This document shows, piece by piece, positions 18,739-30,000 of a DNA stretch of 32,712 nt. Under the pieces are notes generated by a model that saw only the letters and a list, made by a program, of their open reading frames with translations, was not told the DNA's origin and searched no databases. Each line of letters starts with the position of its first letter. The first letter of the stretch is position 1. Position numbers and translations under genes: made by a program. The stretch is from Apostichopus californicus (Eukaryota; Echinodermata; Holothuroidea; Aspidochirotida; Stichopodidae), in NCBI GenBank assembly GCA_020650975.1, contig JAIPMN010005330.1:1-32712 (forward strand), written 5' to 3'.

Positions 18739-21146
18739 CTAAAATTCACACTGAGATTGGAAAAACTGATTGGAGAAATGTTTGAAACCGACAAAAATGT
18801 TGCCATCGGTTGTGACTTTCGTCATGTAAACGTTCGTGGTCTGCGTCCTACCGCTGGGTCTACGGACACGACCGCTAGCTAGGTCTACGCACCAATGGTG
18901 CCAAGGACAACGCACGCACAGGGAGCTATCTGGCAGGACTTCGATGTCACCTAGATGGAGAGGACCACCTACATTGAAAGAGAGAGGGGGAAAAAAACCA
19001 AGAAAAAACCTTGACAGTTAGAACAAACAACTTTATGTGTAAATGTTTTTCATGTGTTTTCAAATGTTCTTGAAAGACTGAAACTGTGGAAATATAACAT
19101 CTTTACAAAACAGGAATGTAAAGTTGTTGTACGATTATTAGTTTGCAAAGCACAGAGTTTAAGTATTACTGTTACGAAAATAGACCTCACATCTCTTAAA
19201 CGAGAGTATCACAAGAGTAAAGAAGACACTACTGTGATCCTTTCTGCCCAAAATTTTCCAAAGCACTTTGATGGAGGTTCTATTCATTAAATTATTGCAG
19301 GGTGTTCATTCGGAGATTCTTATTGTTGCCATTGTGGCATACACATTTAACCCCCTTCCTTTCCACTCCACTCCTCTATGGTAGAAAATAAAGAAACCAT
19401 GGGCTATCTGTAATAGTTCACATAGTTTTACTAAAATTTGGCAAGTCTATCTTAATCTGTTATTCACCTTGATGAGGACATTTTTCTTTCACTGCAAAAA
19501 CTTCCTCCCCGAGTCTAAACAACGCCACCTCTTCACGATTCACTTCCACAACTTTGCCAGTTCTTAAGTTGCTTCCTGTAGTTTCACGCTTTCTCCTCGG
19601 CTTGACCTTTGGACTGGAGTCAGACCTCACATAGTCGTTAGACCAATCAAAGAGATCTAGAAATTAATCAGAGGAATGAAACATAGATATGCATTGTTAG
19701 CTTTGCCAAACAACCATTCTGCAAAAATGATGCTAAGCACAACTGGAGAATTGCTGATGATCAGAGACTTACAAGGATTTGGTATACCTTGGCTGTGAAC
19801 AGCCAATGGGCTTTGGGACTGAAAACAACTATTTGACGGCTCGTTCCTCTGTAATTGAGAAATTTATCAGATGTTGAGCTACCCTCTTGCTTATATGAAG
19901 GCTTCACAACATGCTAGTTTTAATCCAATTATTTGGCTGGGCATTTGAATGAACCATTTGTATGCTTCCTAACAATTGAGCTTCACAAAACTTTAAATCC
20001 CAATACCAGTAAATCCTACGGTTTGAATAATACATAGGCCTAAAGTAGCTGGTTGGATTAAAAAAAGCACTGGTTATGTGAAACATTGACCACTTTTTTC
20101 GGTCAGAGAAAAAACGGTTAATAAACTGCTTATCTACTGCAATAATCAGTACTATAAACAAATTATTAAAGATTGGAGATGAGGACCTGATCCTTGCAGG
20201 ATCTTCTTTGGAGGCAAGCTTAAACAATAAAAGGGAAAACAGGTTGAAGAGACACAGGGGACAGACATGTTAATTGGTCGACTGAACAATGAATAGGCTG
20301 CAATTAGACCGGACAATGGTCAGTGAGATTGAAGTGTTACAAGTAATGAAAGGTTTGACCACTGGAAATGAAAAGGAGTATAAATATGAGAGGCGTGGCA
20401 AAGGAGGCTAAGGAGTTCAGAAGGGAAAAGAAGAAAGAAGGGAGGAAAGAAAAACAAAATACAATCTTGAGAGTTTTTAGTTGACATTATCTGCGGTTGG
20501 AAGGAAAAGGGAAGGGAAAACATGAGCTGGATGAAAACTGGTCAGCCGTTCCCTTCTAATGTTGGATGCAGAAACTACAAAGTTGAATGTTGCAAGGGTA
20601 GAAGTGTCACTCACATACTAGTTTCATAGTGTTGACTACTTAGACAAAAAAGATGATACCCAAAACATTTCCTGCACTTTTGAAGAAAATACATCAAGAG
20701 GAAACCAAAAATGCAGTTTCAATAAAGATAGAGCTTTAGAGGATGCAAACTGTTATGCTTCTTACTGAAGAAATCCCTAACTCTTTTTGTACAGTCTTCA
20801 ACTTTGTGACTAAATCAAGCGAAACACTCTGCCACAGCTAGAAGTTAACAGCCTAAGTTTTTGCTTAGGCCTGCTGTAGGTGAACTAACTAGACTAACAG
20901 TTAGTAACAGTAACACAGGACCTTGAAGTAAAATCTAACATTAGGCCTAGGATAACGTTATAATAATAGTAGTTATATAAACAAAGGTTGTTCACGATCG
21001 TAACCTCAAAGAACCGACCAAAAACGCTCAGACTATGAATTACCATTAATCCGCAAATTGTCCACCTTGAAGTACATCAGTTTTTCGTCTTTCTCGTTCA
21101 TTTGGTCTACGGTGAATTCATGGTTGTTTTCTGGTTTAAGCTTCAT
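18739..21146 (-). CDS. Rieske [2Fe-2S] domain protein, RFESD-like
   Basis: Three exons on the minus strand, 21146-21044, 19656-19468 and 18968-18739, join in phase 1 at both junctions and give 173 residues. The cluster ligands are complete: Cys94-Pro-His96 in exon 2 and Cys118-Pro-Trp-His121 in exon 3. The phrase HQGGPLHLGDIE follows the first pair, and DLASG follows the second. These ligands bind a [2Fe-2S] centre with two Cys and two His. GGPLHLGDIE and a spacer of about 20 residues between the pairs match animal RFESD, a small soluble Rieske protein whose physiological partner is poorly known. There is no membrane segment or oxygenase domain. The N-terminal 60-70 residues are charged and have no recognised motif. 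The start at 21146 is the first ATG of exon 1. The orthology is likely but not proven, so no symbol is given. Confidence 0.9.
20100..20520. repeat. Dispersed repeat, copy 1 (related to 25350-25640)
   Basis: It shares with the second copy, in order, ACTGCTTATCxACT, a CTGATCCTTGCAGGATCTTC hairpin-like block, an ACAGACAxGTTAAT block and a purine-rich AAGAAAGAAGG tract. It lies in intron 1 of the Rieske gene. Confidence 0.5.
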
Positions 21147-22070
21147 AATGTGTAGTATATTCGTTTCACAACAAGCTTAGGATAAATATGTACGTGTGAC
21201 GTACTAACGAGTCTCATATGTTAATGATATTGCGTCTAGTACATTCTATGGTAGTAGTAGTAAGGCAAAACCATTTCCACGAAATCACTAGCACTTTGAT
21301 TGACAGCAGACGATGGTCTTTCGTAGCAACGCGAAGTCCGTAAACAGGTAAACAAACAACAGTCGCTTTGACACGCCCCTTCCAAAATTGGCAAAAACGA
21401 AAAGTCGTGATTCAAGTGACTAGAGAGAAAGATGTTACTTTCCTCAAAAGTGAAAACATAGAAGTGATTGATTTGAATTGGAGGTCCACATCGACTGACA
21501 CAAACGTGCTATGCCTGAAATTCTACAATAAAAAATCAGACCTAGTAGAGGCCTGGTACAAACTTCTGTCTCGTGGTGGTGTTCATAAAAAAATGATCGA
21601 TTATTCAATAAACTTTAGTCTGAGTATAGTTCATGTGATTTCTGATTTGCTTACTTCTTCTTTCATCATAAAGTACCACCACGTAAGCAAACATTATGAC
21701 TGAAGATTCGCGGTCCAAGTAAATGGTACCGATGTTCTTCAGTCTCCTTTCTTTGTACTTTTCAAAGGGCCGGAAACCATCCCGTTGATGATGTATAAGT
21801 GTCACGCATGAGTAGCCTCAATTGAAGACTAAAGATGACCAGTGGCTGTAAACAGGATTAAATGGTTTCTTTGTTACGCCCTGTAGCGGAAGGCCTTCAT
21901 GTTAGTCACGTGTAAGGTGGTTTACACACAAATCCACAATGGCATACCTGAATGAGTCATGGCCATAGTTGGCAGGCGGGCCTAAATGTAACTTCATGAA
22001 GGGTATGTATCGTGATGCATATGGTATTTATATCGCGTGTAATAAGTTTTGGTTCATAGATGGCTTTACT
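21147..22070. other. Region upstream of the Rieske gene; unassigned ORF
   Basis: It includes the likely promoter of the minus-strand Rieske gene. An open frame at 21368-21703 (111 codons, plus strand, no usable ATG at its start) has ordinary amino acid composition with phrases such as NIEVIDLNW and LVEAWYKLL. It matches no family I know and lacks convincing splice sites, so it is not called as a gene. Confidence 0.3.
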
Positions 22071-22344
22071 CAAGGGCGTAGGAACCGGGGGTGCTGGGGG
22101 CGCCAGCCCCTTCCCCCCAGTGAAAAATATGGGGGGCGGAAGTATCATTCCGCCCCCCCCCCCCGNNNNNNNNNNNNNNNNNNNNNNNNNNNNNNNNNNN
22201 NNNNNNNNNNNNNNNNNNNNNNNNNNNNNNNNNNNNNNNNNNNNNNNNNNNNNNNNNNNNNNNNNNNNNNNNNNNNNNNNNNNNNNNNNNNNNNNNNNNN
22301 CAGCCCCCCCCCCCCCCACTCAAAAGTACCTTCCTACGCCACTG
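22071..22344. mobile_element. Non-autonomous hAT-type element containing an assembly gap
   Basis: The left end CAAGGGCGTAGGAACC and right end CTTCCTACGCCACTG are inverted repeats sharing GGCGTAGGAA. A perfect 8-base duplication GCTTTACT flanks it at 22063-22070 and 22345-22352. The interior has C and G runs and a gap. The element at 27711-28047 is an intact relative. Confidence 0.87.
22166..22300. other. Assembly gap (135 N)
   Basis: A run of unknown bases beginning inside a poly-C tract of the hAT-type element. Open frames drawn across it are meaningless. Confidence 0.99.
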
Positions 22345-24042
22345 GCTTTACTACATCAAACAATTAATTGAACATCGGTTATATGATCTTTTTCGTTGCT
22401 TTCGAAATGATGAACACCGGCTTATGCCAAGCACTCTTATTTCGCTGAGTTTTCAAAGAGTTATTCAGAGACACACGTTTAATCTGTCTCACACAGTCCG
22501 TACAGCCCAGACTAGTCCGTACCCCTCAATCTCTCCACACCCACCCCATGCGGCATGCACCACACAAAAAGTAGTTGAATCACTTATCCCATGTCTTTGT
22601 AAGATTTTTGTCAGCCTGAGGTAGGGCTAATATACAAGCCAGTAGCACTTAGCTACGTTAGCATATTGGTGTGACTAATTCTTACATGGCGCGGTTTTCC
22701 AAATGATGTATGACATATTTTTGGATATATCACTCTTGTAGAACAAGCAAATGTGATCTCAGATGCACCCCAAACCATAATTCTTTTGATTTTTGTTGTT
22801 TTAAATGTTTTGACCTTTGAATGGATATGGTTTCATGCAAAATTTAAAATAGTGAAGTCCATATAATGTAATTGTTTAAGAGAACATAAACTAGAAAACT
22901 GAAAGTTTGAAGAAAACAAACAATTTGTGTAGTTGTGTATTTATTTGTCATGACATCACACTTGTTTGATACAAACTCAGCTGAAGATATTTTGAAATAG
23001 CAATTAGATAATAAATGAAATTTATACAGAATTCTTGGATTTTGATCCTCATTTAAAACTTCAAACTGTTTCTTTTCAGTGTGTTCCGTTCTTCGTTTAC
23101 TCAAAATTATATACCTCCGTAACGCATAGGAGGCAAAGTGACCTCAAATAATCGCCTTGTCGCAATTTGTGATTACTGATTACCCCATCAGTTTTTAAAG
23201 GAACTGCGCAAGGTGTGACGGGATTGACAGTCGGAGAAACTGCTTCAAAGGTACCTAGGCCTATGGATAGGATTAGGATATACGTTAGTAGAAAAGTTAC
23301 GAAGACTAACTGATTTTGCTGTTCCGTCGGGAAATGTAAGGTAAGGAAGAATTTTCAGTAACATGATCATTTTTTGTTCTAGGTTTTGTGACTTTATGTT
23401 TGTTTGGTTGCCTATAACTGTTTAAGACGCTTTTCCCTTTGGGGCAATTCTTTCTACTCTGGGTTTGCCACTGGACTGCCTAACGTTCACATCTTCACTG
23501 TTGTGTACTTATTAATTATCGGCCTAATGTTATCGAATCTGTTCATGATGCTGGCCAAAGGCTATGGCTAGCCCTATCGTATTTCTATGCGATTGGGCAA
23601 TTTGTGATCAAGTTAATTGTTTGCAACAAGCGACGTTTATTTGACATTTAACACAATTGCTGAAGTGCGGGACTGCCAAGGTTGGGTTTATACAAGGCTA
23701 GGCTTATTTAGACCTATGGTTAGGCTAGCCTAGGCATAAAATTAGTGTAACAACTACTAGTTTATTGTTGATATTGTTATCACGTTTAGGATTTAGCCTC
23801 AAGTAGAGGAATTTGGATTCTGTATGAAAAGAAACACTTTCAAGATTTCAAGATGTTCAATTAAAAACATCAGAGTGAAATTAAGCAACTGCATTGAAAT
23901 TTTATTTTTCTACAGAAATATTTTTTGACTTTGTTTTTGTTTTAGCTGCAAGTCCACTGTAGACTACCAATTAATGGTAACATGTAAGAGCAAGCAAATT
24001 ATCTTAACATCTGTCTGACTTGTGTATATTCTTATTCTACAG
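22345..24042. other. Upstream region of PHRF1, possible leader exon
   Basis: No coding region is supported. A good donor, AAG|GTAAGG, at 23340/23341 could end a 5' leader exon of PHRF1 that splices to the acceptor at 24041-24042. This is weak, because no promoter element marks the start. Confidence 0.3.
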
Positions 24043-24057
24043 AGCCTTATTGGGCTA

Positions 24058-27000
24058 ATGCCTCCCAATATGGAAAATGGAGGTGGGGGAGAAAAAAGTA
24101 TCTTTGACGAAGAGAACGAACCGGTAGAAGGAGAAATTGCCCAGACAGATGACCAGGACTCATCAGAGGAAGCAAGTAGCGAAGATGGTTTTGATGAAGG
24201 TTTGTATTCATATATGTATTTATATTAATAACATATTTCACTATGTAAGAACAGTGCTTGAGGTTCCTTGTAAACCGTTCGTAGCATATGTGCTATCGGC
24301 AGTGTTAGCAAATTCGGCAGTGGGGGGGGGGGCTGGGGGCATGGGAGTAACTTAAGAGGACAGTGGCACAAATAATAACTTTTTCAGATGACATCATTGG
24401 TGCAATTTCCTGTTTAATTCTTATAGTATTTTCTATGTCAGATCATATATTTTGCATTGATTTGTTTTGACAGCCAATCTTGTCACATCGGCAATCAAAC
24501 AAGGAAATCAAGTTTTCAACAAGATTTTGCCATGTTACAAAAGGAAAGAAGAAAAAAAAACCACCTTTATCAGGAAATGATTTATTTGGGATCTCATAGC
24601 AAAATGCAAAATAATTTGAACACTTTTCTTAATATATAATGTAAAACTCTGTAAAATGTTATATTGGTAACTACAAAATGTGATCACTAATTTATTCTGT
24701 AAACGAGAAATGCGTAACATTAACAGTTGGGTCCAAAGCACTTTTTTTAGGCAAAGAAATAATATTCATTTACATTAGTCTTGTCATTTCAATTTATTTT
24801 TTGGTTGTTAAGATGATGGAGATGAGGAAGAAGAGGATGATGAGGATGAGGAGGAGGAAAGTGATGGTGATGGTCAAGATGAGGAGGAGGAGGGCAGGAA
24901 AGATTGTGACATTGGTGAAGAAGTCTCGGAGAGTGAATCTGATGATGACTGCGACAAGTGTCCAATATGCTTGTTACAATTCAGAGATAACGACATTGGT
25001 GTCCCAGAGAGCTGCGATCACACCTTTTGCTTGGATTGTCTCCAAGAATGGGCGAAGGTAAGTGGCATATCGGAATTTCCTCTCATTCTAAAAGATGCAC
25101 CGGATTATCCGGGAATAAATCCATCTTGTATTGATGACAAAATTATACTCCTCAGGTCACAATTTTTCTTAAGTTGTTTACAAGATTCATTTTAAATGTG
25201 TCGTATATTTTAATTTTACAAAATGACTCGGGAGTGATATTAGACAGTTTAAAATTTGCTGGTTGAATCTTCATTGCTGAAGTGATGCAAGCCTAGAACC
25301 TCAACCAACAGATTACAGGTGAATAATTTAAAATAAAAATAAAATAAAACTGTTAGCAAACTGCTTATCCACTAGAGAGCCTGTGTAGGAGAATGTGTAA
25401 AAGTAAGTTGGCCTGACGTTTCGATCCCAGCAGGATCTTCAAAGGCTAAATGACAAGTAACAGGAACAGAAGGGACAAAAACACGCACAGAATACAGACA
25501 GGTTAATGAGCATGGTGAACACAAGGAGATAGATGTAAGGGGATTAGTAGACAAGGGATGGAGAGAAGAAAGAAAGAAACCAACAGGGCAAGAGAAGAGG
25601 TAGGAGATAAACAGTGGAGGGACAAAGAGAGGATTAAGGGAAGGGGGTAGGGAATAATTTAGTGTTCAGATTTTGTGTAGCAGTTTTGGAGGCTCTGAAT
25701 TTTGTCTCTTCCTGTGTAAAAAAAGCAAAACTTCTATACATCTTTGGACTTAAATAGCAGTTTCCATTTTGCATAGCATTTTGTGATGCGATACTGGGTA
25801 AATTATTCCATGCATTTTGCATAGGACTTTGCGATGTGATACCGGATAAGTTATTCTCTGAGATCAATTGGTTGTTTCATTCCTCTAGTAACTTTGGTAA
25901 TATATTCTGCAGGGATGTGGCCACGCTGGGCGGCACTGGGTGGCCCCGCCCAGCACTAAAAATTATCGCCCAGCACTGTCTAAAAATCGTGATTCCCGAC
26001 CAGCACTATTTTCATCTAAAATTCCAACATTCCTAACAATATATTCAACATAAATTGAAACAAAAATTAAGAAATGTAAATTGTTAGCAAAACTAGTACA
26101 TTTGGCATCTGAGCACCTTCAAAAATTTCACACCCCCTCCCCCTTAGACCCCTCACCCAGGACGGCGATCAGTATACCCGGCACTCAGGAAATCCTGGGC
26201 ACATCCCTGATTCTGTATGCAAAAAGTATCCATAGCATTTCCCCTTCGCCCCAAAATATTGCCATCAGAGGTGGTATGTAGCAAAATCACTGGACAACAC
26301 AAAACAATGCCAGTTTGATATGCAATTCTAGGTGCAGTCACAGGCCACACGATAAGTATGGTGACAATTATCCGTCAAAAAAATGGCTTGAGTTTTGGTA
26401 CCGTATAGAAGCTATGTGTTACTACTTATCATTAGTAAATTTTTATTGAGCTGTTCCCATAAGCCTGTAAAGTAACTGATGTGTACGATAATTCAGGAAA
26501 ATGCCAGTGGGAACTTTAATTTAGCCAGTCAATTTCTTTTAAGGGCTCGCATTATGTCGCCAGTGGCTTAAATTGTGAAATTCTAGGTCTGAATCATCAA
26601 GAAATTGTAAGGTTAGGCCTCGGGTCCGGACAAATACGGTCAGTAACTCGTCGTCTTGAAAATGCACTATATGCACAGTATTTTGGTGAATGAAGAAAAC
26701 AAGGGCTACTCAAAACTTCATTTCATTAGTACCGAAAGCAACGGAAATCTTGCTTTCATATTCTGCAACTAAGTGTGTGATCTGTACAAATTTGTAAGTT
26801 CTGTCAATTTCTGCTCTCTTCACTTCAAGAACATGACCACGTGTCCGGTCGATCGAAGTATCTTTGAATGTATCCTCGTAAAGAACTCTGTCGGCGGCGA
26901 AGTCGTGAGGACAATCAAAGTGGACAAGAAGAAAGCGGAAGACCCCATACCCGAAGATGATCTAACCTTCTGTGAGGTAAAACGATACGATACAAGCTTC

Positions 27001-30000
27001 TTAAAATATGGATGTGTGAAGTTTTTGCGCCAAAACTGTGCAAAATATCAATGCAAAGTTCCTGTTTTCAGTTTGGGTCTAAAAAGGCAATTTTTTTAAG
27101 TTGCTAAGTCATGTATGGTTTAATATAAAATCAACTTACAGTATCTCAGCACTTAACCATTTTGCATTGTTCGAAAGACAATATAGGGCATGAGGACACC
27201 TGATTCAGACAAATTCTTTCTTATTACAGTAGGTACTTTATTGTCATGCTTCAAAGCACTTGCACTAACAGTTTGAGTGAAATAAATATCGTGTTTTCTA
27301 TCTTTTCAAGGTAAGGAACTGCTAGTACGGTATTAGTAGTAAAAGTGCATTGATGCATCATGATATGAGAGGATAGTACTGAGTAAGCACTGGAAACTTG
27401 TTCTGAATGGGAACAAAAATTGTTTAAAAAAGTTATTGTTTTAAGATAATGGAAGACCTTGAATGCAGGTCCTCAATTTGGTCATATGTTATTATAGTAA
27501 GTAATGTTAGCACATGAAGAAATAACTATATGCATAAGTTCATAGCCTAGATATGCCTCGGAATGTACCATTTGGCATATAACTTTTTAATTTTGAATTC
27601 GTGGGAGGAATCCTCAGATAGTGACAGTCGGCTTCCACAACCTCAGTCCTATATAAAATCCTGGATCTGCATCTGGTATGATCAGGATTTAACATAAAGA
27701 ATGAAATCATCAAGGGCGTAGGAACCGGTGGGGCTGGGGGGGCGCCAGCCCCCCCAGTGAAAAATATAGTGGGGCGGAAGTACCTTTCCGCCCCTCCGCT
27801 CCGCAAGTCAGAAAACCCCTTTTTCATTTCCAAATGAGAAAAAAATCTCATTTGGAGCACCAAATTGCATCTAAGGCCAGGTGAAAATGCAAAATTATTT
27901 ACAAAATGGTGTTGAAGTGTGCTATATTGCACCAAATTGCATCTGAGGCCACCTGGAAATGCAAAAAAAATCCAAAAAAAGACCCCTCCCCCAGGCCGGC
28001 CATCAGTCTTCAGCCCCCCCACTCAAAAGTACCTTCCTAAGCCACTGGAAAAAAAAAAAAGTAGAGAAGCAGAACTCAATCCAAACATCATAAATGATAC
28101 ATTGTGTCAACTTGTCTTGTAGCAGGATATAGTACTTTGAAGAGATGTTCTGATCACATTTATCAATAAAATTAAACGTTTCAAAGACATACGCAAGTTA
28201 TCTCTGTTGATCTATACTTTTAGATGTGCGGTCACAGTCACCATGAAGACCGCCTTCTCTTGTGTGATGGTTGCAACCAAGGCTACCATTGCGAATGCCT
28301 TGAGCCTCCCTTGGAGTCCATCCCCGTCGAAGAATGGTTCTGTCCAAATTGCGCCCCCACTCACCAGGGTAAGTCTGACGTCACCCCACAAAGTTCAAAT
28401 TGGTTGGATGTGTTTGGCAGTCATATGACTTCGCTTCATAAATATTCATGAGTACACCATAATTCGCTAGGTATAGGCATACATACTGCCTCGGAGGTGC
28501 TAATACCTGAAGATTTACATGTTTTGCTAGCTGTCAACAGTCTCATGGTAGATGTTTCAACTAGAACAGTTTGATTGCTACTATTAGTGCAAGAAATGCT
28601 GTGAAAATAACTACAAATCATTTGCACTGAAATGTTTTATTGATTACATTATTGAATTTACAGAGAAGTAGAACATACATGTTGGGTACCTTTAATAAAA
28701 TAACCGAAATGCTGAAAATAACCATGGGCTTTAACTGTTGTGGGAATCAACAAAGTGAGCAAATATATGCTGCCTGGTTAATAGAGTCACTGACAGAGGT
28801 AAAGCCTGTATTAAGCTAGCTGTGTATTGAAAATGTTAAACACAAAACATGAAGAAAAACGTTTTCTGTTTGATGAACGTTTGAAACCGATTAGCAACAG
28901 CGGAAGGAAAACATGGAATTAAGAATCAGCTCAGGATGATAATAATAATAATTTAAGAATTTGTAAAGTGCTTTTATCCAGTTAATAAAAACTGCTCAGA
29001 AGCACTGCAGGAGCAAAGTACCCAAAATGGACACAACTGTTATGAAACAAATAGATACGCATTCATGAATAAGAACGTCTTGAGTTCTTTCTGGAAAGTT
29101 GACACTTGCTGGATTGTTTTCAGAGGTAAGGGGAGAGTGTTCCAGAGCTGTGGAGCTGATCTAGCAAAGCAACGTTCCCCATAGGTGGAAGTGCAAACAG
29201 TAGGATAGGTGGATTGTTAGTGTCGTTTCCTGTAAAATGGTGCTTGGCCAAGAGGCACAAGATAATAGTTATGAACTAAACAATTCTGATATAAAAATTG
29301 TGAAAGATTTGTATCACCAAACAACACTAATGGTTTGATTATCGTCTCTTATGCTTCAGTGTCAGATGAGAGCAGTGATGATGAAGGAGAGTACTTTAGC
29401 AACCTTAGGAGGGACATGCCCCGTTATGTGCCTCGTACCAGCATCACTGAGAGAGTCCGCAGGAGGGTGCATGAGGCCAGGAGAGCTATCCAGCTAACGG
29501 AAACACCATCGGTGAGTCTTCTTTAAGACCTGTAAGTGCTCACATAAGGCAGCATTACGAAGGTTGGGAACAGCATGGTCTTGACAGTTTTATGGGTAAA
29601 ATTAATATTTTGAAGTCACGAGAAGGTACTACCTTCGGCTGTGAAGACAAGAACTTTTCATTAATAATCAAGGAATTTAAATTTACAAACACATAGGAGA
29701 CTAAATCTCGTCTTACAGTCACGCTTCTAAAATAATGGGTAGCAACCGCAAAGATGCTTTTATTTTTGGTCACAAGCTGTGCAGCGGAAAGACAAAAAAA
29801 AATATGATCAGTAAATCTTTGCGATGGCAAACGGACAGTAAATTTCCTCACTGACACACAAAGGTGCCATTGTTCACAAAACTTTTCATGTTAATGTGCA
29901 GCAATCAATTATGAATCTCCAAGGAGTGTATATTGGGTGATTTAAAGCCTATATATAGAAATTTATGTGTCGTGACTGAGTCTGGAGAAACCAGAACCTG

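Noticed and set aside
18591-18806. 71-codon minus-strand ORF over the last Rieske exon
   Set aside because: It overlaps the Rieske exon in another frame and has no independent support.
19797-19850. Possible extra Rieske exon after TTTTCAG, ending before GTAAGTC
   Set aside because: Its length (46 bases) breaks the reading frame between exons 1 and 2, which already join perfectly.
21368-21703. 111-codon plus-strand ORF near the Rieske promoter
   Set aside because: No ATG start, no recognised family and no good splice sites. It may be an exon of an unseen gene, but this cannot be supported.
21957-22371. Several ORFs spanning the N run
   Set aside because: They cross unknown bases and poly-C/poly-G tracts inside a transposon.
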